A stretch of 64,000 nt of DNA from Pseudorhizobium xiangyangii (GCF_020531965.1 NZ_JAJAWH010000006.1:62001-126000); one strand, 5' to 3'; positions 27,219 through 36,650 are shown, counted from the first letter of the stretch. A program made the numbers and translations. Notes: a model not told the origin generated them from the sequence alone.

Positions 27219-27920
27219 ATGACGCAGTTTTTCGCTGCCTTTGCGACCTTTATTGCGCTGCATTCAATCCCCGCCATCCCGAGGATAAGAGGAGCATTGG
27301 TGTCGCGCCTTGGCCACGGCACCTATATCGCGGCCTATTCTGCGGCTTCCCTCGCTGCACTTGGCTGGCTCTTCTATGCAGCCTTCAACGTGGACTATAT
27401 CGAGTTATGGGAACCCGCCGCCTGGCACGGATGGGTCACTTTCATCGCCGCGCCGGCAGGGCTATTCCTCGTCCTTTCCGGTCTCGTCAGCCGGAATCCT
27501 TTCTCGACGACGGCGCGTCGCAATGACGGTGAGCAAGGCGCCATCGTGGCGATAACCCGCCACCCTGTCTTGTGGGGCTTCCTGCTCTGGGCCGCAGGCC
27601 ATGTCCCGCCCAACGGAGACTTGCGCTCGCTACTGCTCTTCGGCGGCTTTGCCGGATTTACCGCAGGCAGCATCGCGATGATGGAAAAAAGAGACCGCAA
27701 GAAACATGGCGCGACCTGGCCGACAAGGGTTCAGGCCACGTCCATAATTCCGTTCCGGGCGATCATGCACGGACGCGCACGCCTGCGCATCGATTATCCA
27801 ATGCTACTGGGGCTTGCTGCTGCTGCGATGTCCGTTCTCTGGCTACTGGGCGGCGGACATGCGCGGCTGTTTGGGGGCGACCCGCTTCTCTTTATCCAAA
27901 CCCTGGCCAGCGGCGGATGA
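27219..27920 (+). CDS. NnrU family membrane protein
   Basis: A 233-residue polytopic membrane protein of the NnrU family, first noted as a gene needed for denitrification or NO-related growth in Rhodobacter and related to isoprenylcysteine methyltransferase-like proteins. About six hydrophobic segments are visible. Family blocks are FIALHSIPAIPRIRGALVSRLG and ITRHPVLWGFLLWAAGHV, with HPVLWG the most typical. A motif like EKRDRKKHGATWP lies in the C-terminal third. ATG 27219 has AAGG 8 nt upstream; the longer frame begins in non-hydrophobic sequence. No nitrite or NO reductase genes are nearby, so a denitrification role is not supported by context. Confidence 0.87.
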   Translation: MTQFFAAFATFIALHSIPAIPRIRGALVSRLGHGTYIAAYSAASLAALGWLFYAAFNVDYIELWEPAAWHGWVTFIAAPAGLFLVLSGLVSRNPFSTTARRNDGEQGAIVAITRHPVLWGFLLWAAGHVPPNGDLRSLLLFGGFAGFTAGSIAMMEKRDRKKHGATWPTRVQATSIIPFRAIMHGRARLRIDYPMLLGLAAAAMSVLWLLGGGHARLFGGDPLLFIQTLASGG

Positions 27921-27923
27921 CTG

Positions 27924-28385
27924 CTACCTTTCCTTGACGGATTGCATCGCGACCGAGGTCGAGGTGCTGGCGACATGCGGCAGGCTGGAGATCTTTTCTC
28001 CCAGGACCTCGCGGTAGCGCCGGATGTTGGGTGTTCTGATCTTCAGCAGGTAGTCAAAGCGGCCGGCGATCATGTGGCATTCCTCGACTTCCCTGATCTT
28101 GCTGACTGCTTGATTGAATTCCGTCAGCGCCTTCTCACGCGTATCCGATAGCGTGATCTCGGCGAAGGCGACATGATCGAGACCGAGCTTTTGTGGATTG
28201 AGTATCGCGCGGAAGCCGAGGACATAGCCTTCATCGACCAGCCTTTTCAAACGGGCGGCACAGGGTGTCTTGGACAGACCAATCCTGCTTGCGAGCTCTG
28301 TCACGGGGATGCGGCCGTCATCGGAAACCACTTCCAAGATCTTTCTATCGTAACCGTCAAGTTGGCTATCTTTTGGTGGTTTCAT
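27924..28385 (-). CDS. putR: Lrp/AsnC-family regulator of proline catabolism (PutR-like)
   Basis: A 153-residue Lrp/AsnC regulator with an N-terminal winged HTH (about 10-65: LDGYDRKILEVVSDDGRIPV, LASRIGLSKTPCAARLKRL) and a C-terminal RAM effector domain (CHMIAGRFDYLLKIRTPNI). It is divergent from putA across 90 bp. In Agrobacterium the Lrp-like PutR adjacent to putA activates it in response to proline and represses itself, so the same role is inferred here. ATG 28385 is used because the family starts just before LDGYDRKIL; further upstream in-frame codons would cross the putative operator and reach into the putA start. No clear ribosome site is seen. It is convergent with nnrU, with a 3-bp gap. 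Confidence 0.88.
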   Translation of the reverse strand: MKPPKDSQLDGYDRKILEVVSDDGRIPVTELASRIGLSKTPCAARLKRLVDEGYVLGFRAILNPQKLGLDHVAFAEITLSDTREKALTEFNQAVSKIREVEECHMIAGRFDYLLKIRTPNIRRYREVLGEKISSLPHVASTSTSVAMQSVKER

Positions 28386-28420
28386 GGTCAGATCAACTGG
28401 GAAAAATTGAGATATAAGGA

Positions 28421-28435
28421 AAATAGACGCTATTT
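28421..28435. promoter_or_regulatory. Candidate PutR operator between putR and putA
   Basis: AAATAG-ACG-CTATTT is a perfect palindrome of two 6-bp arms with a 3-bp centre, 15 bp in total, the usual size of an Lrp-family site. It lies 36 bp before the putR start and 40 bp before the putA start within an AT-rich stretch, in the position expected for a shared operator. Binding is inferred. Confidence 0.5.
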
Positions 28436-28475
28436 GACCTTCTGAAAAGTCCCTTCGCGCCTCTATGGCTGTTGT

Positions 28476-31400
28476 ATGATGAACCATCAATCCTTCATTT
28501 TGGACCCGCAGATGACCGTGCAGCGCCCGCCCGCCTCCTCTTCACAGCCCCAGCCACTCTTCGCCAAGTTCGCGCCTCCTATCCGCGAGCAGGGTCCTCT
28601 TCGTCAGGCGATCACCGCCGCGTACCGGCGATCTGAGTCGGACTGCCTCGCCCCTTTGCTCCAAGCGGCGACAATGCCGGACGCGATGCATCAGGACATC
28701 CGGGAAACGAGCAGGGCCTTGATCACCGCGCTTCGAGCAAAACACACGGGCTCTGGGGTGGAAGGGCTCGTGCACGAATACTCCCTCTCGAGCCAGGAGG
28801 GTGTGGCGCTCATGTGCCTTGCGGAAGCGCTGCTGCGCATCCCTGACACCGCAACACGCGATGCGCTCATCCGCGACAAGATTTCCGCCGGCGATTGGAA
28901 GTCGCATGTGGGCGGCGGTCGCTCATTGTTCGTCAATGCCGCCACCTGGGGCCTTGTGGTTACCGGCAAGCTGACTTCCACGGTCAACGACCGCAGTCTT
29001 TCTGCTGCACTGACGCGCCTTATCGCTCGGTGCGGCGAGCCGGTCATCCGCCGTGGCGTCGACATGGCGATGCGGATGATGGGCGAGCAGTTCGTGACCG
29101 GAGAAACGATCGATGAAGCGCTCCGGCGCGCCCGCGCACTGGAGGAAAAAGGCTTCGGCTATTCCTACGATATGCTGGGCGAGGCGGCCACGACGGCCGC
29201 GGATGCGGAGCGCTACTTCGGGGACTACGAGACTGCGATCCATGCAATCGGAAAGGCGTCTGCCGGACGTGGCATCCACGAAGGTCCCGGAATTTCCATC
29301 AAGCTCTCGGCGCTGCATCCGCGCTATGTTCGCGCACAGGCCAACCGGGTCATGGGCGAGCTGCTGCCGAAGGTAAAGGCTCTGGCGCTGCTCGCGCGAT
29401 CCTACAATATCGGCCTCAACATCGATGCAGAGGAAGCCGACCGGCTGGAGCTCTCGCTCGATCTTCTCGAGGAGCTTTGCCTGGACACCGATTTGCTGGG
29501 TTGGGACGGCATCGGGTTCGTCGTCCAGGCTTACGGCAAGCGCTGCCCCTTTGTTCTCGATTACCTCATCGACCTCGCCCATCGCTCCGGCCACCGCATC
29601 ATGGTGCGGTTGGTGAAAGGCGCCTACTGGGATGCCGAGATCAAGCGCGCCCAGCTCGACGGGCTGGAGGATTTTCCGGTCTTCACCCGCAAGATCCATA
29701 CGGATGTGTCCTACATCGCCTGCGCGCGAAAACTCCTTGCCGCCACCGATGTCATCTTTCCGCAGTTCGCGACACACAATGCGCAGACGCTGGCGACGAT
29801 CTACCATCTCGCAGGGCCGGATTTTCACGTTGGCAAATACGAGTTCCAGTGCCTGCACGGCATGGGCGAACCTCTCTATGACGAGGTCGTCGGGGCAAAG
29901 AAGCTCGATCGACCGTGCCGTATCTACGCTCCTGTGGGTACGCATGAAACACTGCTGGCCTACCTCGTTCGCCGGCTTCTCGAAAACGGTGCCAATTCCT
30001 CCTTCGTCAACCGCATTGCCGATTCGGCCGTCTCGGTCGAGGAACTGATTGCGGATCCTGTGGAAGCCGTAGAAGGCTCAGCGAACCCGGGTTCCAGGCA
30101 TGAGCAGATCGCGCTGCCGCAGGCCATTTTCGGCGCGACGCGCGTGAATTCCGCCGGGCTTGATCTCTCCAACGAAAATACTCTGGCGCGGTTGAGTGCT
30201 GAGCTGCAAGCCAGTGCCGCCGTCAACTGGATGGCAGTGCCAAAGATCGTCGACGTTACGCCGGCTGGCAGGGCACGTTCCGTCGTCAATCCGGCCGATC
30301 ATGCCGACGTGGTCGGGATGGTCACCGACGCGACGGAGAGCGAGGTGATGGCTGCGGCCCAGCGGGCTGCGGTAGCTGTCGTCGATTGGTCCGCCGTACC
30401 ACCCGTCGATCGCGCGTCGAGCCTGGAGAAGGCGGCAGACCTGATGCAGGAGCGGATGCCGATCCTGCTCGGCCTGATCATGCGTGAAGCCGGCAAGTCG
30501 CTTCCCAATGCCATTGCCGAAGTGCGGGAGGCGATCGACTTCCTGCGATACTATGCGGAGCAGGCACGCCGGACGCTTGGTCCATCCCATCGGCCGCTCG
30601 GCCCGATTGTCTGCATCAGCCCCTGGAACTTCCCGCTTGCCATCTTTACCGGGCAGGTTGCCGCCGCTCTCGTGGCTGGAAATCCCGTTCTCGCCAAGCC
30701 TGCGGAGGAAACGCCCCTCATCGCCGCGGAGGCGGTACGTCTGATGCACGAGGCAGGGATACCGGCAGGAGCTTTGCAGTTCGTGCCCGGTGACGGCGCG
30801 GTCGGCGCTGCGCTTGTCGGGTCTCTCGAAACGATGGGTGTGATGTTCACCGGATCGACCGAGGTGGCCCGTCTCATCCAGAAACAGCTTGCGGATCGGT
30901 TGCTGCCGAATGGCAAGCCTATTCCGCTGATTGCCGAAACCGGCGGACAAAATGCGATGATCGTGGATTCCTCTGCCCTTGCGGAACAAGTCGTCGGCGA
31001 CGTCATCGCCTCGGCTTTCGACAGCGCGGGACAGCGATGCTCGGCGCTGCGTGTCCTGTGCCTGCAGGAGGAGGTTGCCGACCGCACGCTGGCAATGCTG
31101 AAGGGGGCTCTGAAAGAGCTTCGTATCGGGAGCACGGATCGGCTGAGTATCGATACCGGGCCGGTCATTACCAACGAAGCCAAAGGCAACATCGAGGCGC
31201 ACATCGAGAAAATGCGATCGCTTGGCCGGAAGGTAGAGCAGATCGACATGCCGGCTGAAACGGCCGCCGGCACTTTCGTCTCTCCGACGATCATCGAGTT
31301 GCAGTCATTGAAGGACCTTGAGCGGGAAGTCTTTGGCCCCGTTCTCCACGTCATCCGCTATCGGCGTAGCGAGCTGGATCGCCTGATCGACGACATCAAT

Positions 31401-32210
31401 GCGACCGGTTATGGCCTCACTTTTGGTCTGCATACCCGGCTCGACGAAACAATTGCGCATGTCACGAGCCGCATCCGCGCCGGAAATCTCTACGTCAACC
31501 GCAATGTCATCGGTGCGGTTGTCGGTGTCCAGCCGTTCGGCGGGCGCGGCCTGTCCGGCACTGGTCCAAAAGCGGGCGGTCCACTCTATATCGGACGTCT
31601 GGTCGAAAATCCGCCGGTTCCGCCGCAGCACAGCTCGATCCATACGGATCCGGTCCTGCTCGATTATGTGCGCTGGCTGCAGGTGGAAGGCAAGGATGAT
31701 GCGGCTGAGGTTGCTGCCGCAATGGGCAGCGCTTCCGCGCTCGGATTGAATATCCAGCTTCCTGGCCCGGTTGGCGAAAACAACCTCTACGCGTTGCATG
31801 CGCGCGGGCGTATCCTGCTTGTCCCGGAGACGGAAGCCGGACTTTATCATCAGCTCGGTGCTGCCTTGTCGACGGGAAACCATGTCGTCATCGACGAAGC
31901 GAACAAGACGATGGGTCTCATCGCTTCCCTTCCGGATGCGGTGGCTTCCCGCATAACCTGGTCCCAGGATTGGGCGGCCGACGGTCCATACGCTGGTGCC
32001 CTGATCGAAGGCGCTGCGGAGCGGGTGAAGTCCGTCACTCAGCGGATCGCTACACTGCCGGGTCCGCTTGTGCTGGTGCAGTCGGCATCGACGGAAGAGA
32101 TGCGCGATCGGGCGGATGCCTATTGCCTTGGCTGGTTGGTGGAAGAGGTCTCTATCTCCATCAACACCGCCGCGGCAGGCGGCAATGCCAGCCTGATGGC
32201 AATCGGCTAG
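28476..32210 (+). CDS. putA: Bifunctional proline dehydrogenase / L-glutamate gamma-semialdehyde dehydrogenase PutA (type B)
   Basis: PutA oxidises proline to glutamate in two steps, using FAD then NAD+, with an internal channel for the intermediate. The 1244-residue length and lack of an N-terminal ribbon-helix-helix domain match type B PutA such as the S. meliloti enzyme (about 1230 residues). Blocks are the PRODH barrel (ISIKLSALHPRY, VRLVKGAYWDAEIKRAQ, QFATHNAQTLATI, YEFQCLHGMGEPLY), the ALDH domain (CISPWNFPLAIF, ETGGQNAMIVD with catalytic Glu, SAGQRCSALRVL with catalytic Cys, GRGLSGTGPKAGGP) and a C-terminal ALDH-superfamily-like domain of about 200 residues. ATG 28476 or 28479 is assumed; ATG 28512 is an alternative. 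Regulation is delegated to the divergent PutR. Confidence 0.97.
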   Translation: MMNHQSFILDPQMTVQRPPASSSQPQPLFAKFAPPIREQGPLRQAITAAYRRSESDCLAPLLQAATMPDAMHQDIRETSRALITALRAKHTGSGVEGLVHEYSLSSQEGVALMCLAEALLRIPDTATRDALIRDKISAGDWKSHVGGGRSLFVNAATWGLVVTGKLTSTVNDRSLSAALTRLIARCGEPVIRRGVDMAMRMMGEQFVTGETIDEALRRARALEEKGFGYSYDMLGEAATTAADAERYFGDYETAIHAIGKASAGRGIHEGPGISIKLSALHPRYVRAQANRVMGELLPKVKALALLARSYNIGLNIDAEEADRLELSLDLLEELCLDTDLLGWDGIGFVVQAYGKRCPFVLDYLIDLAHRSGHRIMVRLVKGAYWDAEIKRAQLDGLEDFPVFTRKIHTDVSYIACARKLLAATDVIFPQFATHNAQTLATIYHLAGPDFHVGKYEFQCLHGMGEPLYDEVVGAKKLDRPCRIYAPVGTHETLLAYLVRRLLENGANSSFVNRIADSAVSVEELIADPVEAVEGSANPGSRHEQIALPQAIFGATRVNSAGLDLSNENTLARLSAELQASAAVNWMAVPKIVDVTPAGRARSVVNPADHADVVGMVTDATESEVMAAAQRAAVAVVDWSAVPPVDRASSLEKAADLMQERMPILLGLIMREAGKSLPNAIAEVREAIDFLRYYAEQARRTLGPSHRPLGPIVCISPWNFPLAIFTGQVAAALVAGNPVLAKPAEETPLIAAEAVRLMHEAGIPAGALQFVPGDGAVGAALVGSLETMGVMFTGSTEVARLIQKQLADRLLPNGKPIPLIAETGGQNAMIVDSSALAEQVVGDVIASAFDSAGQRCSALRVLCLQEEVADRTLAMLKGALKELRIGSTDRLSIDTGPVITNEAKGNIEAHIEKMRSLGRKVEQIDMPAETAAGTFVSPTIIELQSLKDLEREVFGPVLHVIRYRRSELDRLIDDINATGYGLTFGLHTRLDETIAHVTSRIRAGNLYVNRNVIGAVVGVQPFGGRGLSGTGPKAGGPLYIGRLVENPPVPPQHSSIHTDPVLLDYVRWLQVEGKDDAAEVAAAMGSASALGLNIQLPGPVGENNLYALHARGRILLVPETEAGLYHQLGAALSTGNHVVIDEANKTMGLIASLPDAVASRITWSQDWAADGPYAGALIEGAAERVKSVTQRIATLPGPLVLVQSASTEEMRDRADAYCLGWLVEEVSISINTAAAGGNASLMAIG

Positions 32211-32218
32211 CGTCTACC

Positions 32219-32250
32219 GGCCGCCGTAGCGCTAACGCGTTGCGACGGCC
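32219..32250 (+). terminator. Imperfect hairpin after putA
   Basis: Fourteen-nt arms pair at 11 positions (GGCCGCCGTAGCGC and GCGTTGCGACGGCC) around the loop TAAC, starting 9 bp after the putA stop. It lacks a downstream T tract, so termination would need Rho or the hairpin has another role. Confidence 0.4.
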
Positions 32251-32335
32251 AAGCGGTTTCACGTGAAGCACCCTTGCCAGACACGAACCGTGTGTCTTTG
32301 ATGCCTCGTCTGTCGGAAGGCGAGGGAGGAAGCAC

Positions 32336-33496
32336 ATGGAACCGTTTGTCTTTAACACGACGCCTCGGATCGTATTCGGGCAGGGAGCCTCCAACCGGAT
32401 AGCCGCGATCGTGGCGGATCGCTGTGGTGGCCGAATTCTGTTCATCACCGATCCGGGCTTGCGAAGTCTGGGTTTGTGCGATCCGCTGCTGAAGTCGTTT
32501 TCGGATCAGGGTATCGATCTTGTCATTTTCGATCATGTCGAAGCGGATCCGTCGCTTTCCACCGTCCTGAAGGTAGTCGATGTCGGCAAGGAAAACGAAA
32601 TTACGGGCGTGATCGGTTTTGGCGGAGGATCTTCTCTCGATGTTGCAAAGATCGCGGCGCTGCTGCTTGGCTCCGGCGAGGACATCAAAGACGCCTGGGG
32701 CGTGGGCAATGCACAAGGACCACGACTGCCCTTGGTCCTTGTGCCGACGACTGCGGGAACCGGCTCGGAGGTCACACCGGTTTCAATCATCACCGTGTCC
32801 GGCGACGAGAAGCGCGGCGTCTCGTCGCCGCTCATTCTGCCGGACATCGCAATTCTTGATCCCGATCTGACATTGGGCTTGCCCGCGCATATCACCGCCG
32901 CGACGGGTATCGACGCAATGGTCCATGCGATCGAGGCGTATACATCCAGGAACGCCAACAACAATCCTCTTTCAAAGATGCTGGCAAGGCAGGCATTGCA
33001 ACTGCTTGGTGCCAATATCGAAAAGGCAGTCTGGAACGGCGGCGACCGTGAAGCGCGGGGCGCAATGCTTCTGGGGTCCATGCTCGCCGGTCAGGCCTTT
33101 GCCAATTCTCCTGTTGCGGCGGTCCACGCGCTCGCCTATCCGATCGGCGGCTCTTTCCATATCCCGCACGGGCTTTCGAACGCGCTTGTTCTGCCGCACG
33201 TACTGCGTTTCAATGCGCCGAATGCAGCGGTTGCCTATGCCGAGATTGCGGCCGACGTCTTCCCGGATCTGCGCTCGGACGAGAGCGCGCAACAGCGCTG
33301 CGCTTCTTTCATAGGGCGCTTGGAGGAGTTGTCCGCAAAGCTCGGCCTACCACCACGCCTGCGTGATGTTGGGATAGGCGAGGGGCATCTGGCGGGCATG
33401 GCACGCGATGCGATGAAGCAGACCAGGCTTCTGGTCAACAATCCGCGTCCGGTTACCGAAGCGGATGCCCATGCAATCTACCGGGCTGCATGGTAG
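32336..33496 (+). CDS. Iron-containing (group III) alcohol dehydrogenase
   Basis: A 386-residue Fe-dependent NAD(P)+ oxidoreductase. The N-terminal nucleotide-binding domain has IVFGQGASNRI, GFGGGSSLDVAKIAA and the typical VLVPTTAGTGSEVTPVSI. The metal site lies in GIDAMVHAIEAYTS (Asp and His) and AVHALAYPIGGSFHIPHGLSNA (two His; about residues 262-283). A GGAGG-like stretch (GAGGGAGGAAGC) precedes the ATG. Family members use short-chain or longer alcohols, 4-hydroxybutyrate or maleylacetate; the HALAYPIGG form is common in general alcohol dehydrogenases, and no specific substrate can be assigned. It is 125 bp after putA on the same strand; functional connection with proline use is unclear. 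Confidence 0.93.
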   Translation: MEPFVFNTTPRIVFGQGASNRIAAIVADRCGGRILFITDPGLRSLGLCDPLLKSFSDQGIDLVIFDHVEADPSLSTVLKVVDVGKENEITGVIGFGGGSSLDVAKIAALLLGSGEDIKDAWGVGNAQGPRLPLVLVPTTAGTGSEVTPVSIITVSGDEKRGVSSPLILPDIAILDPDLTLGLPAHITAATGIDAMVHAIEAYTSRNANNNPLSKMLARQALQLLGANIEKAVWNGGDREARGAMLLGSMLAGQAFANSPVAAVHALAYPIGGSFHIPHGLSNALVLPHVLRFNAPNAAVAYAEIAADVFPDLRSDESAQQRCASFIGRLEELSAKLGLPPRLRDVGIGEGHLAGMARDAMKQTRLLVNNPRPVTEADAHAIYRAAW

Positions 33497-33505
33497 ACCG
33501 AGGGG

Positions 33506-33943
33506 TCAAAGGAACCCGTGTGTAGCAGCGGCAAGCATAGCATAGCGTGCGGCCTTGCCGATGAAAACCAGCAGCAGGAAGGTTGGTAGCGGCTCGCGAA
33601 GAACACGGGCGATAACCGTAAGGGCGTCTCCTCCGATCGGTAGCCAGCTGAGGAGCAAGGACCACTTGCCGTATCTGCGGTACCATGTCTGAGCCTTCTC
33701 CAGGCTTTCAGGACTCGCGGGAAACCAGCGGTGGTCTCTGAAACGCTCGATGCCGCGACCGAGGCCCCAGTTGACGGCCGCACCCAAAGTGTTGCCGACG
33801 GAGGCCACTGCGAGAAGCGCCGGTGTCGAATAGTCCCCCGACAGGATCAGCCCGACGAGAATTGCCTCGGACTGCATCGGGAAGATCGTCGCCGCTATGA
33901 AAGCGGCGGCAAACAGGCCCGCATAGGCGGCAATGTCCAGCAT
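33506..33943 (-). CDS. YqaA/DedA-like small membrane protein
   Basis: A 145-residue SNARE-associated/VTT-family membrane protein of the short YqaA type. It starts MLDIAAYAGLFAAAFIAATIFPMQSEAILV, with the re-entrant-type helix AATIFPMQSEAILVGLILSG at about 18-37, then SVGNTLGAAVNWGLGRGIERF and a C-terminal part with WYRRYGKWSLLLSWLPIGGDALTVIARVLRE. DedA-family proteins act in lipid scrambling and membrane homeostasis; YqaA itself is uncharacterised. ATG 33943 has an AAGGA site, whereas the upstream extension passes through the secDF terminator hairpin. It is convergent with the alcohol dehydrogenase gene. Confidence 0.87.
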   Translation of the reverse strand: MLDIAAYAGLFAAAFIAATIFPMQSEAILVGLILSGDYSTPALLAVASVGNTLGAAVNWGLGRGIERFRDHRWFPASPESLEKAQTWYRRYGKWSLLLSWLPIGGDALTVIARVLREPLPTFLLLVFIGKAARYAMLAAATHGFL

Positions 33944-33967
33944 TTCATCCTTTTCCTGACTTTCTTG

Positions 33968-34001
33968 CAAAAAAAGAGGGGCGGACTTGCATCCGCCCCC
34001 T
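33968..34001 (-). terminator. Rho-independent terminator of secDF
   Basis: Read on the minus strand, GGGGCGGA (33999-33992) pairs with TCCGCCCC (33985-33978) around the loop TGCAAG and is followed by TCTTTTTTT. It starts 27 bp after the secDF stop and separates secDF from the yqaA-like gene, which therefore needs its own promoter or read-through. Confidence 0.88.
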
Positions 34002-34027
34002 CCGTTCGCTTTCAACGGAAAGCGATC

Positions 34028-36562
34028 TCAAGCCTGGCTAGGCTTTTCACCGTCTTCCAAGGCCGCGTCGTCAGCGGCGGCCGCCTTCGCGCGGCGCGTC
34101 CGCCAGTCACCAAGGAACAGCAGGATCGGCGCGGCGATAAAGACTGACGAGGAGGCGGCTATGAGGATGCCGAAGACCATCGGGATCGCAAAGCTTTCCA
34201 CCGCGCTTCCGCCCCAGATCGCCATGGGGAGCATGGCAAGGAAGGCGGTGACGGAGGTGTAGAGGCTTCGTGCGAGGGTCTCGTTGATCGACCGGTCGAT
34301 CAGTTCGCGTAGCGGCATCTTCTTGTAGAGCCGCATATTCTCACGCATTCGGTCATAGACAACGACCTTGTCGTTCACCGAGTAGCCGACAAGCGTCAGC
34401 AGCGCGGCGATCGCTGTTAGATTGAAGTCGAGGCCGGTGATGGCGAAGAAGCCCACCGTCTTGGTCACGTCCAATATGAGGGTTACAATGGCGCCAACAG
34501 CGAAAGGCCATTCGAAACGCACCCAGATATAGACAAGCATGGCAAGCGATGCGAGGACGACGGACAGAATACCGGCGGTCGCCAGTTCGCCGCTGACCTT
34601 AGGTCCGACGACTTCCGTCCGTTCTACCTTCGCGGTCGGGTCGATCTTTACGACTTCAGCTCGCAGCCGCTCCACCGCTGTGGTCTGGGCTGCCTCGCCT
34701 CCGGCCTGTCGTTCGACGCGCACTAGAAGGTGGTTGGGGCTGCCGAATTCCTGAAGCGCCACCTCACCTATGCCCAGTTCGCCAAGCTGGCTGCGGAAAG
34801 CAGCAAGATCGGCTTCCCCTTCGGTGACGACTTCCATCTGGATGCCGCCACGGAAGTCGACGCCATAGTTCAGACCAGGCGTGAAGAATAGTACAATCGA
34901 GGCGAATGACAGAACGAGAGACACGCCGATACCGACGAAACGCGCCTTCATGAAGTTGATCTGCGTGCCGTCCGGGATGAGGTTGATCGCCAGGAGCGGC
35001 TTGATTTCAATCTTCTTCAGCTTGCGGCGGGTGGCGATGAAGATCATTGCGACGCGGACGACCGAGACGGCCGTGAACATCGAGATCGCGATGCCGATGC
35101 CCATGGTGACTGCGAACCCACGTACCGGTCCTGATCCGAACCAGAACAGCAGCACGGTGGCGATCAGTGCGGTCACGTTACTATCGACGATCGTTGAATA
35201 GGCCCGGGCGAAGCCGGCGTCGATGGCAGCAAAGGCGCTCTTGCCCTTTCGCGCCTCCTCGCGGATACGCTCGTTGATCAGAACGTTGGCATCGACCGCA
35301 AGGCCGATGCCAAGAACGATACCCGCGATACCCGGCAGGGTGAGTGTCGCCCCAAGCATGGTCAATCCGGCAAACGTCAGGATGACGTTGAGGGTCAGCG
35401 CAATGTTCGCGAGGAAGCCCCAGGCTCCGTAAAGAACGAACATGAAGGCGACGACGAGCAGGAATCCGACAAAACCGGTGAAGATGCCCATCTCGATGGC
35501 GTCCGAGCCGAGATCGGCGCCGACGGTGCGTTCTTCGATGACAGTCAGCTTGGCGGGCAACGCGCCTGCACGAAGCAGAGCGGATAGGGTATTTGCTTCC
35601 TCGATCGAGAATCCGCCGGAAATCTGGCCCGATCCGCCAGTAATCGGCTGGCGGATGACGGGCGCGCTCAGCACCTTGTCGTCGAGAACGATCGCGAACG
35701 GGCGACCGACATTGGCCTGGGTGATCTGCGCAAAGCGGCTGGCCCCGGCAGTATCAAAACGGAAATTGACGATGGGCTCATTGGTCTGTTGATCGAATGC
35801 CGCGCGCGCGTCCGTCAGGCGATCGCCCGACAGTTCGACGCGGTCCTGCACCGGATACTGGTTGCCTTGCTCATCGGCCAGCATGGTGACGCCAGGCTCG
35901 CCCTGGTTTCCAAGAAGGTGGAAGCTCATCTTGGCAGTGGAGCCGAGTAGCTGACGCAGACGCGACGGATCCTGCTCGCCCGGAAGCTGGACGAGAACGC
36001 GGTCGTTTCCGACGCGCTGGATGGTTGGTTCGGCGACGCCCACCTGATCCACGCGCTGGCGGATGATTTCAAGGCTCTGCTCTACCGCGGCACTGCCGTG
36101 CGAGGTGATGCCCGCTTCGGTGTAGGCGATCGTGATCGTGTTGTCGGAAGGCGTGCGGATTTCGAGGTCGGACTGGCCGATCGACGTGCCGAACCCGACC
36201 GGATTGGACAGTGTCTGAAGCTGGGTGACCGCTGCACCTCGTTGCGCCGGATCGCGCAAAGTCACAGTGATCGTGTCGCCGGCGCGGCGAACGCCGGCCG
36301 GATCGATCCCGTTGTCGCGCAGAGCGCGGCGGCTATCCTGGAGCAGGTTCTGAAGCCGCTCATTGACGAGGTCGGTACGGTCCACTTCCAGCACGAGGTG
36401 TGATCCACCCCGCAGGTCGAGGCCGAGTGAGACGCGGTCGTGCGGAAGCCAGGAAGGCAACCGGTCGAGTGTCGATTGGGGAAGCACATTCGGCAACGCG
36501 ACCAGAATGCCGATGAAGATGATGAAGGCGTAGGTCACCACCATCCAGGGAGAATTTCTCAT
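34028..36562 (-). CDS. secDF: Fused protein translocase subunit SecDF
   Basis: SecDF uses the proton gradient to pull secreted proteins through SecYEG. This is an 844-residue natural fusion of SecD and SecF, giving about 12 membrane helices. The SecD half has VSLGLDLRGGSHLVLEVD, a P1 periplasmic domain with RQRVDQVGVAEPTIQRVG (about residues 145-162), and GIVLGIGLAVDANVLINERIREE. The SecF half (from about 520) has GVDFRGGIQMEV and LTLVGYSVNDKVVVYDRMREN. ATG 36562 is chosen because MRNSPWMVVTYAFIIFIG is the first membrane helix and AGGA lies 9 nt upstream; the open frame extends 102 residues further in sequence without family features. Usually yajC stands before secD; it does not here. Confidence 0.95.
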   Translation of the reverse strand: MRNSPWMVVTYAFIIFIGILVALPNVLPQSTLDRLPSWLPHDRVSLGLDLRGGSHLVLEVDRTDLVNERLQNLLQDSRRALRDNGIDPAGVRRAGDTITVTLRDPAQRGAAVTQLQTLSNPVGFGTSIGQSDLEIRTPSDNTITIAYTEAGITSHGSAAVEQSLEIIRQRVDQVGVAEPTIQRVGNDRVLVQLPGEQDPSRLRQLLGSTAKMSFHLLGNQGEPGVTMLADEQGNQYPVQDRVELSGDRLTDARAAFDQQTNEPIVNFRFDTAGASRFAQITQANVGRPFAIVLDDKVLSAPVIRQPITGGSGQISGGFSIEEANTLSALLRAGALPAKLTVIEERTVGADLGSDAIEMGIFTGFVGFLLVVAFMFVLYGAWGFLANIALTLNVILTFAGLTMLGATLTLPGIAGIVLGIGLAVDANVLINERIREEARKGKSAFAAIDAGFARAYSTIVDSNVTALIATVLLFWFGSGPVRGFAVTMGIGIAISMFTAVSVVRVAMIFIATRRKLKKIEIKPLLAINLIPDGTQINFMKARFVGIGVSLVLSFASIVLFFTPGLNYGVDFRGGIQMEVVTEGEADLAAFRSQLGELGIGEVALQEFGSPNHLLVRVERQAGGEAAQTTAVERLRAEVVKIDPTAKVERTEVVGPKVSGELATAGILSVVLASLAMLVYIWVRFEWPFAVGAIVTLILDVTKTVGFFAITGLDFNLTAIAALLTLVGYSVNDKVVVYDRMRENMRLYKKMPLRELIDRSINETLARSLYTSVTAFLAMLPMAIWGGSAVESFAIPMVFGILIAASSSVFIAAPILLFLGDWRTRRAKAAAADDAALEDGEKPSQA

Positions 36563-36650
36563 GTTATTTTTTCCTGCTGGGCCCTCTGTGGCGCTCGCGG
36601 AGCGGCCGGGCCACGATATTTCTGCATCACGCTGCGCCGGAGGCGCCGTT

